Shown here: one piece after another, positions 12,848-23,711 of the stretch
Position numbering within the stretch: the stretch's first letter is position 1
How the letters are laid out: each line of letters starts with the position of its first letter
Origin: Bartonella phoceensis
GTDB lineage: Bacteria > Pseudomonadota > Alphaproteobacteria > Rhizobiales > Rhizobiaceae
Direction of reading: 5' to 3'
NCBI RefSeq assembly: GCF_902825145.1
Contig: NZ_CADEAD010000004.1
Location: 1 to 64,000 of the forward strand
DNA length: 64,000 nucleotides
Translations under genes and position numbers: made by a program
The notes under the pieces: model-generated
Told to the model about the DNA's origin: nothing
Databases searched by the model: none
Seen by the model: only the letters and a program-made list of their open reading frames with translations

Positions 12848-14040
12848 AGCGTACACCCATAATTTATTCTCTAAAAGGCACAACAATCAACCTTACACAA
12901 AAGCACAACCGATGCTGTGTATATTTTGTTCTTATAATGTTTTGCTTAAGGTAGAGAGTATAGGTATATTCTGTGAAGAGGTAAAGTCCTGTTTTTAGAT
13001 TTTCTAAGATCTGAGCATTGATTATTTTTTATCGTCCATTGCAAGACATATAAAGATTGGTCAAAAACCACTCTTCTGCTTGAGTAAAATGGTTAATTTT
13101 TTTTGCGTGGTCAGATTGATATGGCATTCAAAATGTGTTGAGGTACAGAGTAGTGTACATCTTACTTGCTTTGTTAATGGATGCTTAGAGATTGTGATAT
13201 TTTTTATTATTATGAAGAAAATTTTAAAATGGATGATCATCAGATATAGTCTGTTTTTCACTAAAATACTTTAACAATGTGAAGAGACAACGCGTGTTTA
13301 TAAAGAATCTTATCATCTTAGAATTAGTAGAGAGAAAACAAGCTGAGAAATGAAAGCTATTCGCAAATTTCTTCTTCATCAGTGCAATAAGAGAGAAAGT
13401 CAGCAGTACGCTTTATGGGGTTTTGCTACAAACAAGGCTGAAAGATTACGGGATATCCGTAAGGTTATTAGGGTATGGCTCAAGGAGCGTGATGCAGGAT
13501 AAATGATTTTTTAAGATTTATAATAGCTTGCATGAAAAATTAAAATGAATCTTACCAGTTTGCAAAGGGTATTTGAAAATGTTTTTGATTACGAGCAACT
13601 GATCCAATATACAGTACACGAAGTGCTGATAAGCAATAATTATCTTACAAAAGTGAATGCGAATAAATATTTTGTAGTAAACACGTTATTATTTCTTTTT
13701 GCTGCAAAATGCTTAGATCATAAAAATGGCTATAAGTGCTTTAGTCCTTCTAAAAGGATTTATTGCTTGCAATACAAAAAAACTTTTAAAGGAAATAAGG
13801 CGGTTAGATAAAACTACTTGATCTGCAAATTTGTATTATATTTTCATGATTATAATAATGTAAGAGGGATTTTAAAAAGTAAAAAGATTCTCTTGATTGA
13901 GATGATTTAAAAAGCACCTGAGAAATTAAGTCTTTATTTGTAATATGCTTTTGAGATAAATCGAAAAACTCTACCTCTTTACATTGAGGTATATAAAACC
14001 AAGAAGTTGTGTATGATCAAAAAAATAGAGTATCCTTCAT
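12848..14040. other. Long intergenic region with two doubtful small ORFs
   Basis: About 1.2 kb. A plus-strand frame at 13350-13502 would encode a 50-residue basic peptide beginning MKAIRKFLLHQCNK and ending in WLKERDAG; it has only a weak upstream GAGAA. A second frame at 13545-13811 (88 codons, MNLTSLQRVF) resembles nothing I know. The composition of the first is more protein-like than chance AT-rich sequence and may be a relic of a lost gene. No terminator or RNA gene is evident. Confidence 0.4.
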
Positions 14041-14556
14041 TTACGTTGATTTTGTTGTGTAAAGTGGTGAAGCTATAAAAAACAATTCGGTTAATAATAA
14101 TGGTTTGCCTGCTAATCGCAAACGAGAACGGCGTGCCCACAGTGCATCTTGTTGTCCAATATGAATGTAATCGCGAGTCAACTTATGACTGTTAAACAAA
14201 TAGTGCCCTAATGGGATAGTGCCCAAATGCATCAATGCTTGATTTTGTTCGGAGAGGGTTTCTTGTGGAATTACAGTACGTCCAAAAAGCCAAGGTTGAT
14301 TATCTCCCATCAGTATGGCTTCACGGAGCCAATAACGTGCACTGTTGGGGAGATGCTCTGCTTCTTCTTGCAATTGATCCCGCGTAATGAAGCATTCACG
14401 TTGTGGCTCGACATCTATACAGGTACAGTATTTTTTCAATCGAAGCGTCATCGAGCCTGACTCCATGAGCCAATCACGGATACTGTCTGGTATGGAAGGA
14501 TCTTGATCAGAAAGCCATTTTAGAGGCGGTAAGGTGGAATCTCTAGGATCAGACAT
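14041..14556 (-). CDS. ubiC: Chorismate lyase, UbiC family
   Basis: About 171 residues. UbiC removes pyruvate from chorismate to give 4-hydroxybenzoate, the first step of ubiquinone synthesis, in the cytoplasm. Family landmarks in order: [14 protein letters not shown] near the start, a basic VEPQRE segment, [24 protein letters not shown] in the middle (Arg and Leu lining the product site), [11 protein letters not shown], and the C-terminal [22 protein letters not shown] with the conserved glutamate. Start MSDPRDST is chosen because GGAG lies 8 bases upstream; the longer in-frame start has none. Confidence 0.88.
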   Translation of the reverse strand: MSDPRDSTLPPLKWLSDQDPSIPDSIRDWLMESGSMTLRLKKYCTCIDVEPQRECFITRDQLQEEAEHLPNSARYWLREAILMGDNQPWLFGRTVIPQETLSEQNQALMHLGTIPLGHYLFNSHKLTRDYIHIGQQDALWARRSRLRLAGKPLLLTELFFIASPLYTTKST

Positions 14557-15350
14557 CGTTTCACTCCACATCTAAAACCGTATTTTATATGCTATGCTGG
14601 ATACTATAAAAAATACTCTCATTGTAATATAGAAAAGGTAGTAAGATTTTAAATGGAAAAATGTTAAAAGGAATATTTAAGAGGTATCATAAAAGCATGT
14701 TTTTGATTAAAATTTTATATACATCGTTAATAAAATTGAGAAGATAAAAGAACTCAACAGGAAAATGAATAAGATATTCTCTTTGTTTTTTTCATGAATA
14801 TAAGAGAAGATTCTCTTTGTGATCTAAAAAATTCAAAAAGGGTATTGCGGGTTTCTGGTCAAACAATTTTGTTGGTGGAGTACATAGGAATTGAGTGCTA
14901 CGTAAGAGAACTTTTGAGAAATATTATTGTTTCTGTAATAAGATTACAGTGGTTGTGTTGGTGTTACAGTGAGATGAGCAAAATCTAATTGTGGTCGATC
15001 ATTTTACTGATCAGAGTTTTGCATATTGGTGTGGTACTGGAGCTATCAGGTATGAGAGACAATGATATTTGAGCAAAAATTGTAAAAAACTAAACCCATA
15101 TTGCCGAAAATAACACCGTCACCCTTGCTGGTATCAATAGGCTATGATGTCTGAGGAGGAATGGAGCCTTGTAAAGACTATGTTCGTTTTTCGTTTAACG
15201 ACACAATGATGGTGATGCAGAAAGATTGTAACTCTTAAGCATCTAACCATCATTTCACCCCAAGCTGTAATTCAAAAACTATTATGGTGGAAATATTTAA
15301 ATTGTTTCATTTAGAACTAAATGGCGCCTTAAAAAAGCTCAATAGAGACT
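14557..15350. other. Gene-free stretch
   Basis: About 800 bases between ubiC and the small membrane-protein gene. A plus-strand open frame at 14794-14988 is not recognisable. The part from 15100 to 15300 is less AT-rich than its surroundings and may be decayed coding DNA, but no protein can be reconstructed from it by eye. Confidence 0.45.
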
Positions 15351-15602
15351 TTATGATCGTATCTTGCGTCCTATCCATATAAGAATGCAGGCGCCTATGA
15401 AACCTGAGATGAGATAACCAAGCCAACCAGCAAAGCTCACACCTAGGAGACCAAAGAGAAAGCTGGCTAATGCAGCTCCGATGATTCCTAAGATAACGTT
15501 GAGAAATACGCCTGTTTGGCTTTTCATAAGGTATTGTGCTGCCCAACCTGCAATGCCGCCGATAATGATAGCTGCGAGCCAGCCGATATTTGCATTTTCC
15601 AT
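15351..15602 (-). CDS. GlsB/YeaQ/YmgE-family small membrane protein
   Basis: An 83-residue, glycine-rich, three-helix inner-membrane protein of the transglycosylase-associated (GlsB/YeaQ) family. Visible pattern: GWLAAIIIGGIAGWAAQYLMKSQTG, then NVILGIIGAALASFLFGLLG, then GYLISGFIGACILIWIGRKIRS, each a membrane segment with GxxxG spacing. Ribosome-binding site AGGAGA lies 6-8 bases upstream of the ATG. The family is stress-induced in many bacteria but its biochemical role is unknown; the old link to transglycosylase activity is not established. A decayed second copy start seems to lie 520 bases upstream. Confidence 0.88.
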   Translation of the reverse strand: MENANIGWLAAIIIGGIAGWAAQYLMKSQTGVFLNVILGIIGAALASFLFGLLGVSFAGWLGYLISGFIGACILIWIGRKIRS

Positions 15603-16228
15603 AATGCTCTCCTTTGCCTGAACTGTTAATTCTAAGTAGGGTAAGCTTTGTAAAGATCAAGGATCTCTTATTTTTCCTATAGAATGGTACTGCTGGTGCG
15701 AATTTTTTTAACAATTGTGCTGTGCGAATTTTCAACACACACAAATATTTTGGGCGGTGGAATATTATATCATAAAGTTACAAATACACGTAAATTTTGT
15801 ATAACGCTCAAAGGTGCTGAAGTGAAAATCATTTTTTATGAAAGGAAAAAGTATCTGCATAGCTACTTTGCAAGCATAAAAAAGTATGTTTACAGGAAAA
15901 CCTCCTGACAGTTTGTGTAGCAAGTTTAGAACAAATTAAATGGTGTGACTCAAGTAATCAGCAAAATAGACATTCAAAAATTTGAAAGAAAGGACCCCAA
16001 TACAATATCGATGTTGTGAGAAATCGTGTTTCTCTTTAATTCTTTATAAGATATTGTGTAGGTCAAATCTGGAAAAACATTCGTATAATATCTGCAATCT
16101 CATTAATATTTGCGTTTTTCATGATACATCTTCTTCCTAGATGATATTGTGGAGGAGTGTTCTTTGTGTAAAGGCATTTGAATGTTCACAATCAATATGA
16201 TCCATTTATTATTTGCATATTCTCAAAG
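15603..16228. other. Intergenic region
   Basis: About 625 bases between the small membrane-protein gene and the Na/Pi cotransporter gene. Apart from the short GlsB-like remnant near 16064-16122 I see nothing. The 74-codon plus-strand frame at 15684-15908 has no supporting features. Confidence 0.5.
16064..16122 (-). pseudogene. Possible remnant of a second GlsB/YeaQ gene
   Basis: A minus-strand ATG at 16122 opens MKNANINEIADIIRMFF and stops after 19 codons. Its first residues parallel MENANIGWLAAIIIGG of the intact gene at 15351-15602. Only the N terminus can be matched, so this could be a decayed tandem duplicate or a chance resemblance. Confidence 0.35.
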
Positions 16229-17920
16229 TTAAGATTTAGCTGTTTGTTGTTCACTAGGATTGCGTAGACGAGAACTTTGAAGGAGTCCTTGTTCTTCTAA
16301 AATTGGGTAAATCATTGAAGTTAGAAGGGAGTTTATTTGTTTTAGATCGCGTACGGTATCAAGGTGAAGACTAGACGACTCTATATTTTTAAGATCACCT
16401 TCACGAAGACGTTTAAAATGCTTTAAACTCATCTCTTTTTCTAAATTTCGCAGCTGATCTTTTTTCTGCACCAATAAATGTGCTGTATGTGTATCACGTG
16501 AGACAAGAACATTAAATGCGATATGCGCATTGGCTAGAACGATAGCGTGGAAACGAAGGAGATCATTCCATCCATCGCTGCTAAATTGTAGACCTTTTTG
16601 TTGTTTCTTTTTAACCAGCATTAGCATATTATGAATGATAATGTCTCCTGCTTGGTCTAATTTTATACAAGCTCCTAAAAGTTCCTGTGTTTGAAGGGCT
16701 TCTTCATCAGATAATTTTTGTCCAGCTAATCGTGCGAGGTAAAGTTTAATTGCGATATGTTTTTTGTCCAATATCGTGTTGAGCTGGTTGAGTTCACGAA
16801 TGATGTCGGAATCAGGTTTTTCATAAAGTCCCATGATTTTCTCTAGCATGATATCGACAATATCACAGATATGAATAACTTCACGCATAACATTAGAGAG
16901 TGCTAAAGTTGGACGTTCAAGAACACTATCATCAAGAGCTGTTTGATCAGATAAATTAAGTGTTTTATCGGTTTGCGTTTTTTTTGTACTTACATAGACG
17001 ATTTTAGTGGTCAGTTTTAAAACCCATTTCGAAAGCGGGATTCCAGCAAGAAGAATGAAAATATTAAAAATAATATGAGCGTTGATAACTTGAGCAGAAG
17101 GGTTACTGCCAAGCCATGTGATTGATGGTTGAAAGAAGAGAAATAAAATAAGGACAAGGATCGAACCAGCCCCACGCATGAGTAAATTTCCCAATGGAAC
17201 GAGGCGGATATTAGGAGAAGCGTTGCGTGTTAAAAGTGGTGCTATGAGAGAAGAACCAAAATTAACGCCAAGCACCATTATGACACACAGTTGAGCATGG
17301 ATAAGATCATAGTTGGCAAAATTGACCAGTAAAATGATTCCTGCAATGGATGAATGCAGGATGTAAGTTAAGACGGCTGCTAATAAAAAAGTAGAAATAG
17401 GATCTGCTGAAAGATAACTAATGATGTTTGGTAAAATTGCGCTATCACGTAAAGGTTCTGTGGCTGTGCTGATCATTTGTAAAGATAAAATCAAAAGTCC
17501 AATACCGATGACAATACGTCCTATTTGACGCCACTCCCGTTTTTCAGTTGTCATGAAAATACAAGTGCCGATCAAAAGACACAATGGCACAATGATAGTG
17601 AGGTCGTAGGAGAGAATTTTGACAACGAATGCTGATCCTAATTCTCCCCCACGCACAGCCATCAATCCTGCTAACCCAGTGACAAAACCAGACTCAACAA
17701 AAGAAGCAACAAGGAGTGTTATTGCTGTAGAGCTTTGCAAAATCATGGCTGCAAAAAATCCAAAACTTACAGCAAACAATGGTTTAGAGATGACGTGGCG
17801 CATTTTGTATTTAAGTTTGTCACCATAGGCACGTTCAACACCTGTGCGCACCATGCGTGTGGCCCAAAGAAGTAAAGAAATAGCACCTGCAAGATGAAGG
17901 AGTACCAATGAACCATTCAT
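16229..17920 (-). CDS. Na+/phosphate cotransporter family protein with PhoU-like tail
   Basis: 563 residues. The N-terminal two-thirds is a Na/Pi-cotransporter II (NptA/YjbB) membrane domain with the inverted-repeat hallmark: LQSSTAITLLVASFVESGF in the first half (QSS motif) and NFGSSLIAPLLTR in the second, with about eight to nine helices. From about residue 340 a cytoplasmic helical region (SNVMREVIHICDIVDIMLEKIMGLYEK onwards) resembles PhoU repeats, which regulate phosphate flux. The protein probably moves phosphate across the inner membrane; direction cannot be told, and the E. coli relative YjbB exports. A GAAAG stretch precedes the start. It lies 70 bases downstream of the MscS-type gene on the same strand. 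Confidence 0.88.
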   Translation of the reverse strand: MNGSLVLLHLAGAISLLLWATRMVRTGVERAYGDKLKYKMRHVISKPLFAVSFGFFAAMILQSSTAITLLVASFVESGFVTGLAGLMAVRGGELGSAFVVKILSYDLTIIVPLCLLIGTCIFMTTEKREWRQIGRIVIGIGLLILSLQMISTATEPLRDSAILPNIISYLSADPISTFLLAAVLTYILHSSIAGIILLVNFANYDLIHAQLCVIMVLGVNFGSSLIAPLLTRNASPNIRLVPLGNLLMRGAGSILVLILFLFFQPSITWLGSNPSAQVINAHIIFNIFILLAGIPLSKWVLKLTTKIVYVSTKKTQTDKTLNLSDQTALDDSVLERPTLALSNVMREVIHICDIVDIMLEKIMGLYEKPDSDIIRELNQLNTILDKKHIAIKLYLARLAGQKLSDEEALQTQELLGACIKLDQAGDIIIHNMLMLVKKKQQKGLQFSSDGWNDLLRFHAIVLANAHIAFNVLVSRDTHTAHLLVQKKDQLRNLEKEMSLKHFKRLREGDLKNIESSSLHLDTVRDLKQINSLLTSMIYPILEEQGLLQSSRLRNPSEQQTAKS

Positions 17921-17990
17921 GATACTTTCTCTTTCTCTGTTGTTATAAATAAGGTTAGTCTAAAAAATTAATGAATTAAGGTTCATCGTT

Positions 17991-19223
17991 TTACTTTGCT
18001 TTCGTTTCTAGGACATGACGAAAATCATAGCCACTTGGATTTTGAAAAATCTTTAGACCAAAACTAGGGAGAATGGAATAAAGGTGGTCAAAAATATCAG
18101 ATTGAATTTGTTCATACTCTAACCAAACGGTTGTGTTGGTAAAACAATAGATTTCTAAAGGTAAACCATCGGGAGTAGGAGGTAGCTGTCGTGCCATCAG
18201 GGTCATATTTTGTTTAATGTTGAAATGATTTTTTAAATAAGCAAAAACATAAGCACGGAAAGTTCCAATGTTGGTTAAACGGCGAGTATTGGCTAACACG
18301 TCATGATTTTTATCTAGTTGCGTATTCCATTCATTGATTTCTGGTATTTTTTGTATGAAATAATTTTCTAACAAATTAAATCGGGAAAGATATTCTTGTT
18401 CTTCTTTTGTATGAAAACGGATGCTTGATTGGTCAATGAAGAGAGATCTTTTAATACGTCGTCCGCCGGCTTCCTCCATTCCACGCCAGTTCTTAAAAGG
18501 ATCAGTCACCAGTTTACGAATAGGTACGGTCGTGATTGTTTTATCGAAATTTTGTACTTTAACGGTATGAAGTGCAATTTCAGTCACATCGCCATCTACA
18601 TCGAGACTAGGAATTTGAATCCAATCACCTACACGTACCATGTCGGTGGATGAAATTTGGATACCCGCAATGAGAGAAAGCAATGTATCTTGGAAAATTA
18701 ACATGAGAACAGCGGCCATTGCACCAAGACCAGATAAAAGAATAAGAGGTGAGCGGTCAATTAATGTGGCTACCATAAGAATTGCAGCTACAGTAAAAAG
18801 CGCAATTTTAGCGATTTGAATATAACCTTTTATTGGTTTTAACCGCGCTGTTGGACGTTGTTCATAAAGGGTATTAATAACATTTAGAAAAGAAGAAATT
18901 GCCAGAGCAACAACAAAGATAATAAAGGCGTTTGCAACATTACCTATAATAGTGCTGAGTGCGTCAGGGAGTGTTGGAATAAAATTAATACCTATTGAAA
19001 GAGTGAAGGCAGCAATAGTATTTGCTATGTATTGAATGGTATTCTCAATATTAGCAGTTGTCTCCTTAGGGAGCAAAGAAGAAAGCTGTTTTGCTCCATG
19101 AAAGAGAAGATTTTGTGCTAAAAAATTGACTAAAAATGCAATAACGATAAGAATAATCAGCCAAGCAATAGATTCTAACAACGGATATTGAACAAAAAAT
19201 TTGGTCACTTTTTCACTCTCCAT
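17991..19223 (-). CDS. Mechanosensitive ion channel, MscS family (YbdG-like)
   Basis: 410 residues. Several N-terminal helices (SIAWLIILIVIAFLVNFLAQ, TIAAFTLSIGINFIP, AFIIFVVALAISSFLNVI, IAKIALFTVAAILMVATLI) lead to the pore-lining third helix of the MscS core, LLSGLGAMAAVLMLIFQDTLLSLIAGIQIS, followed by the beta domain with MVRVGDWIQIPSLDVDGDVTEIALHTVKVQNFD. The extra loop after the beta domain (IKRSLFIDQSSIRFHT) is typical of the longer YbdG/Msc-like subgroup. It should open under membrane tension and release osmolytes in hypo-osmotic shock. Probable two-gene unit with the downstream Na/Pi gene. Confidence 0.9.
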   Translation of the reverse strand: MESEKVTKFFVQYPLLESIAWLIILIVIAFLVNFLAQNLLFHGAKQLSSLLPKETTANIENTIQYIANTIAAFTLSIGINFIPTLPDALSTIIGNVANAFIIFVVALAISSFLNVINTLYEQRPTARLKPIKGYIQIAKIALFTVAAILMVATLIDRSPLILLSGLGAMAAVLMLIFQDTLLSLIAGIQISSTDMVRVGDWIQIPSLDVDGDVTEIALHTVKVQNFDKTITTVPIRKLVTDPFKNWRGMEEAGGRRIKRSLFIDQSSIRFHTKEEQEYLSRFNLLENYFIQKIPEINEWNTQLDKNHDVLANTRRLTNIGTFRAYVFAYLKNHFNIKQNMTLMARQLPPTPDGLPLEIYCFTNTTVWLEYEQIQSDIFDHLYSILPSFGLKIFQNPSGYDFRHVLETKAK

Positions 19224-19343
19224 TTCTAAAAAATATGCGGTTGAGCCTTTGAATTTTTTTTAACCACTTAAGAGGAAGTGTTGGAATTATGCTCTAAAGT
19301 CGTTAAATATGCAAAAAAGAATTTTCAAACTTTGTGAGAGATA

Positions 19344-21281
19344 ATGCGCTTTCCGCCTGATTTCCTTGATGAGCTTCGCACCAGATTGCCAATTTCAACA
19401 GTTATTGGGCAAAGGGTGGTGTTTGATCCCAAAAAAAGCAAACCTTCACGAGGAGATTTTTGGTGCTGTTGCCCATTTCATGGTGAGAAGACTCCAAGTT
19501 TTCATTGTGATGATCGTAAAGGCCAATATTATTGCTTTGGCTGTGGTGTAAATGGTGATATTTTCACTTTTCTTTGTGAGCTTGATGGGTTGCACTTTTC
19601 AGAAAGCGTAGAGCGTTTGGCTGATTTTGCGGGGATAAAATTACCTCTTTTTGATCCACAAAGTCATGAACGTCAACGGGAAAAGGCTGATCTTTATGAC
19701 GTTATGAGAATAGCCACGGATTTTTTCCAACAGAGCTTACATGAGAGAGAAGGTATGCAGGCGCGTCGTTATCTGGATGCGCGTGGTGTAACGCCAAAAC
19801 TTGCAGAACGTTTTCGGATTGGTTTTGCTCCTATGAGGCGTACAGCTTTGAAAGAAGCTTTAAGCGCGCGTGGTATTTCACTGAAACAAATGGAAGATTG
19901 TGGACTGCTTAAATCGAGTGAGGATAATGCGGTTTCCTATGATCGATTTAGAAACCGTATCATGTTTCCTATTGAAGATTTACGCGGACGTGTGGTGGCT
20001 TTTGGAGGGCGTGCGTTAGAGAAAGATGCGCTGGCAAAATACCTCAATAGCCCTGAAACAGTGCTGTTTCATAAAGGAGATATGCTTTACAATGCGGCAG
20101 CTGCTCGTAAAAATAGCCGCTTTGTTCATGATGAAAAAGTTCGTTCACTCCTTGTGGTTGAAGGTTACATGGATGTCATCGCGTTAACTAAAGCGGGTTT
20201 TGAGGGAGTGGTAGCACCTTTAGGAACAGCATTAACGGAAGCGCAAATTGGGCTTTTATGGCAGATGGGATCTGATCCCATTTTGTGTTTTGATGGAGAT
20301 GATGCTGGTTTAAAAGCTGCTTTTCGTTTTGCTGATCGTGTATTGCCTCTTTTAAAGGCGGGGGTGTCTGTACGCTTTGTTTTATTGCCACAAGGTAAAG
20401 ATCCAGATGAAATTATTTCTGCCGGTGGTGCGCAGCTTTTTTCTTCTTTTTTGCAAAAAGCAATTCCGTTGATTGAGCTTTTGTGGTGGCGTGCTACTTA
20501 TGGAAAGAACTTTGAAACTCCAGAGGCACGAGCAACATTGGAAAAACAACTAAAACAGCAAATTTTTACGATTAAAGATGAAGATATACGGCGTTATTAT
20601 TTACAGGATATAAAAAAGCGGCTTTTTGATTTTTTTCGTCCCTTTTTTTTGAAAAAAAAAGAAACAGGGCATTATCCTCAGTTCTCCCCAAATAAGGCAT
20701 TGAAAGATCCATCTTTTTCTGTCCTGGCAAATTCCAATATAGTACGCAATTCTTCGCAATCTATTCCTCTGCGTGAGGCAGTTATTTTATTGATTTTAGC
20801 TTACTATCCTGAGTTGTGGTATGAAAATTTTGAAGTTCTTGCCGAATTGGAGTTACAAAACACACAATTAAGATGTTTTCATCAATCCATGTTGGAAATT
20901 CTTGGGAAGCAACAGCTTCATGGTAAAGAGACAATGGTTACACTCTTAGAAGAAAGTGGGCAAAACGCTCTATTAGAACGTATGAAACAACTTGTATATC
21001 ATGTTGGTATGCGTACTGTTGTTGGTGGTAGTCCCATAGAAGATGTGCGTGTTATATTAAAACAAGCCATCTACTTGCATCTTCAAGAATACCACCTACA
21101 TAAAAGGCTACAAGATATTGAAGAGCAACTTGTGGAAAATCCTAATAGTGAGGTTTTTGATTTGCTTCGTGGGATAAAAAGTGAGTTAGAACAAATGCAA
21201 GCAACAGAAGCATTAATTGAAGGATTTGGAAGTTGGTTGGATGAAAAAATAGACGGGAATAAGCAAGATACGATAAAATGA
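19344..21281 (+). CDS. dnaG: DNA primase
   Basis: 645 residues. DnaG makes RNA primers at the replication fork with DnaB helicase. The N-terminal CHC2 zinc-binding domain shows C43-P-F-H46 and C64-x2-C67. The catalytic core has FRNRIMFPIEDLRGRVVAFGGR, then the Toprim motif VVEGYMDVIAL (catalytic Glu) and FDGDDAGLKAA (metal-binding DxD). A less conserved C-terminal helicase-interaction domain follows the acid/base-rich segment near residue 430. It is followed by rpoD, the classic macromolecular-synthesis order; rpsU is not in between here. It is transcribed away from the MscS gene, 120 bases apart. Confidence 0.97.
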   Translation: MRFPPDFLDELRTRLPISTVIGQRVVFDPKKSKPSRGDFWCCCPFHGEKTPSFHCDDRKGQYYCFGCGVNGDIFTFLCELDGLHFSESVERLADFAGIKLPLFDPQSHERQREKADLYDVMRIATDFFQQSLHEREGMQARRYLDARGVTPKLAERFRIGFAPMRRTALKEALSARGISLKQMEDCGLLKSSEDNAVSYDRFRNRIMFPIEDLRGRVVAFGGRALEKDALAKYLNSPETVLFHKGDMLYNAAAARKNSRFVHDEKVRSLLVVEGYMDVIALTKAGFEGVVAPLGTALTEAQIGLLWQMGSDPILCFDGDDAGLKAAFRFADRVLPLLKAGVSVRFVLLPQGKDPDEIISAGGAQLFSSFLQKAIPLIELLWWRATYGKNFETPEARATLEKQLKQQIFTIKDEDIRRYYLQDIKKRLFDFFRPFFLKKKETGHYPQFSPNKALKDPSFSVLANSNIVRNSSQSIPLREAVILLILAYYPELWYENFEVLAELELQNTQLRCFHQSMLEILGKQQLHGKETMVTLLEESGQNALLERMKQLVYHVGMRTVVGGSPIEDVRVILKQAIYLHLQEYHLHKRLQDIEEQLVENPNSEVFDLLRGIKSELEQMQATEALIEGFGSWLDEKIDGNKQDTIK

Positions 21282-21619
21282 TTCGCTTTTTTGATGCGAA
21301 TCAGTCACCTAATGCGTAAGATGAGGAAGTTTATAGAGCGACATTTTTATAAAGAATGACGACTAGATCTGGGAAAAGCGGGAAATTGATTCTTACTTGT
21401 AGGGTGCAGAGATTATCTCAGAAAGGCTGAGAGGTGTCGGGGAAACTTCTGGAGTTTTCCTGCGTTTTTGTGTGAATGAAGGGTGTAACAAAATGTATTT
21501 TTTCAAATAGTAATCTCCTTTAGGGGGAGGTGTGTTATGAGAAACTGTTAGTACGCTTAAGTGAAAACGCAAAAAGCTGGTCACGTGGAAGCTGTCGAGT
21601 GATCAAGTGGAGTTACGGT
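21282..21619 (+). promoter_or_regulatory. dnaG-rpoD intergenic leader with hairpins
   Basis: 340 bases holding the probable rpoD promoter and leader. Small inverted repeats are visible: CTCAG-AAAGG-CTGAG at 21417-21431, and CTCC with GGGGAG around 21513-21526. No T-run follows either, so they are more likely leader structure than terminators. An in-frame ATG-less extension of rpoD reaches back to 21530 but lacks family residues. Confidence 0.4.
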
Positions 21620-23626
21620 ATGGCAACAAAGGTTAAACAGAAAGATAATGTGGAAGTAACAAGCCAAGCAAGTTTGGATAGTCCTCTTCTTGATTTTTCT
21701 GATGATGCCATTAAGAAAATGGTTAAACTTGCCAAAAAAAATGGTTATGTGACGATGGATGAGCTGAACGCAGTTCTTCCTTCTGATGAGGTTACGTCCG
21801 AACAAATTGAAGATATCTTGGCGATGTTCTCCGAGATGGGTGTTAACGTTGTGGACGATGAAGATGAAGTTGAGTCTGAACGTTATGACGAAGAAGTTAC
21901 CGTAGAGGGTGGTGATTTAGTAGAGGCTTCTAGTCACGCAGTTGCAACGATAACGAATAAACGTGAGGTAACGGATCGGACTGATGATCCGGTACGTATG
22001 TATTTGCGTGAGATGGGAGCTGTTGAGCTGCTTTCGCGGGAAGGCGAAATTGCTATTGCCAAGCGTATTGAAGCAGGACGTGAGACGATGATTGCGGGCC
22101 TTTGTGAGAGTCCTTTGACTTTTCAGGCTCTCATTATTTGGCGTGAAGAATTGAAAGAACAGCGTATTCTTCTTCGTGAAATTATTGATCTTGAAATGAC
22201 TTATGCTGGTCCGGAAGCTAAGCAGGTTCCACTTGTTGAACGAAGTGAAATTGATAAAGAGGAAAAAATATCTTCTGGTACGCGCAATATGGAGCGGATT
22301 GCGGGAGAGAGAGGCATTGAAGATGATGAAGAAGACGAGGATGATGTTAACTTGTCTCTTGCTGCAATGGAAGATGAACTCTGTCCTCAAGTCATGGAAA
22401 CATTGGATTTCATTGCTCAAACCTATGTAAAGTTGCGAAAATTACAAGATCAGCATGTTGAAAGCAGTTTAACAGAGAGTAAAGAGGGGGGTCTTTCACC
22501 TTCACAGAGAAAAAAATACATTCAATTAAAGAATGAGTTGATTCAAGCAGTAAAATCTCTCTCTTTGAATCAAAACCGTATCGAATCTTTGGTTGAGCAG
22601 CTTTATGATATCAATAAAAGGCTGATTCATAATGAGGGTAAGCTCAAACGAATCGCTAACAGTTATGGCATTGGTCATGAGGACTTTTTAAAAGAATACC
22701 AAGGGCGTGAATTAGATGCAGATTGGCTGAATTATATTGCGTCTTTGCCAGGATCCGGTTGGCAAGAGTTTTCAATGCGTGAAGCCAAAGAAATTCAAAG
22801 TTTGCGTAGTGAAATACAGAACCTTGCACAGGAAACCGCTATTTCCATTAGTGAATTTCGTAGGATTGTTACGCAGGTGCAGAAAGGTGAACGTGAATCA
22901 ACAATTGCTAAGAAAGAAATGGTGGAAGCTAATCTGCGCCTCGTGATTTCAATTGCAAAAAAATATACCAATCGTGGTTTGCAGTTCCTTGATCTTATCC
23001 AAGAGGGTAATATCGGTTTGATGAAGGCTGTGGATAAGTTTGAATACCGGCGTGGATACAAATTTTCAACTTATGCAACATGGTGGATTCGTCAGGCAAT
23101 TACCCGTTCAATTGCTGATCAGGCACGTACTATTCGAATTCCTGTTCATATGATTGAAACAATTAACAAAATTGTTCGCACATCGCGCCAGATTCTCCAT
23201 GAAATTGGACGTGAGCCCACACCAGAAGAATTGTCTAGCAAGCTTTCTATGCCATTAGAAAAAGTGCGAAAAGTTCTTAAAATCGCGAAAGAGCCTATTT
23301 CACTCGAAACGCCTGTTGGTGATGAGGATGATTCGCATTTAGGTGATTTTATTGAGGATAGAAATGCGTTATTACCGATTGATGCTGCTATTCAGGCAAA
23401 TCTACGTGATACAACAACGCGTGTCCTTGCTTCATTAACACCACGTGAAGAACGTGTTTTGCGAATGCGTTTTGGTATAGGGATGAATACTGATCATACG
23501 CTAGAAGAAGTTGGTCAACAATTTTCGGTTACAAGGGAGCGTATTCGTCAGATCGAGGCAAAGGCACTTCGTAAATTGAAGCATCCTAGCCGTTCACGAA
23601 AATTACGTAGTTTTCTTGATTCTTAA
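21620..23626 (+). CDS. rpoD: RNA polymerase primary sigma factor (sigma-70)
   Basis: 668 residues from [10 protein letters not shown], preceded by GGAG 9 bases before the ATG; upstream in-frame codons are not family-like. Region 1.1 is acidic (residues 20-100), region 1.2 is [21 protein letters not shown], and a large non-conserved region with an acidic stretch ([10 protein letters not shown]) follows. Regions 2.1-2.4 include [26 protein letters not shown] and [17 protein letters not shown] (-10 recognition). Region 3 is [13 protein letters not shown]. Region 4.2 is [20 protein letters not shown] (-35 recognition), ending RKLRSFLD. It directs housekeeping transcription. Confidence 0.97.
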   Translation: MATKVKQKDNVEVTSQASLDSPLLDFSDDAIKKMVKLAKKNGYVTMDELNAVLPSDEVTSEQIEDILAMFSEMGVNVVDDEDEVESERYDEEVTVEGGDLVEASSHAVATITNKREVTDRTDDPVRMYLREMGAVELLSREGEIAIAKRIEAGRETMIAGLCESPLTFQALIIWREELKEQRILLREIIDLEMTYAGPEAKQVPLVERSEIDKEEKISSGTRNMERIAGERGIEDDEEDEDDVNLSLAAMEDELCPQVMETLDFIAQTYVKLRKLQDQHVESSLTESKEGGLSPSQRKKYIQLKNELIQAVKSLSLNQNRIESLVEQLYDINKRLIHNEGKLKRIANSYGIGHEDFLKEYQGRELDADWLNYIASLPGSGWQEFSMREAKEIQSLRSEIQNLAQETAISISEFRRIVTQVQKGERESTIAKKEMVEANLRLVISIAKKYTNRGLQFLDLIQEGNIGLMKAVDKFEYRRGYKFSTYATWWIRQAITRSIADQARTIRIPVHMIETINKIVRTSRQILHEIGREPTPEELSSKLSMPLEKVRKVLKIAKEPISLETPVGDEDDSHLGDFIEDRNALLPIDAAIQANLRDTTTRVLASLTPREERVLRMRFGIGMNTDHTLEEVGQQFSVTRERIRQIEAKALRKLKHPSRSRKLRSFLDS

Positions 23627-23644
23627 TAAAGACTTATGCATTTT

Positions 23645-23711
23645 AAAAAGCACTTTCTTTCTTGATGAATGTAGGTGAAAAGTATATTATGTTACTATTG
23701 AAGTGCTTTTT
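23645..23711 (+). terminator. Possible long-loop terminator after rpoD
   Basis: AAAAAGCACTT (23645-23655) and AAGTGCTTTTT (23701-23711) are perfectly complementary over 11 bases with a 45-base loop, beginning 18 bases past the rpoD stop and ending in a T-run. The long loop makes it less certain than a compact hairpin. Confidence 0.45.

Noticed and set aside
13061..13274. Overlapping ORFs on both strands after carA
   Set aside because: Mutually antisense, unsupported starts, no recognisable sequence.
14794..14988. 64-codon plus-strand ORF
   Set aside because: No homology or ribosome-binding site; probably chance.
15307..15744. 145-codon minus-strand ORF overlapping the GlsB-type gene
   Set aside because: Different frame of the same DNA; the 83-residue membrane protein is the real gene.
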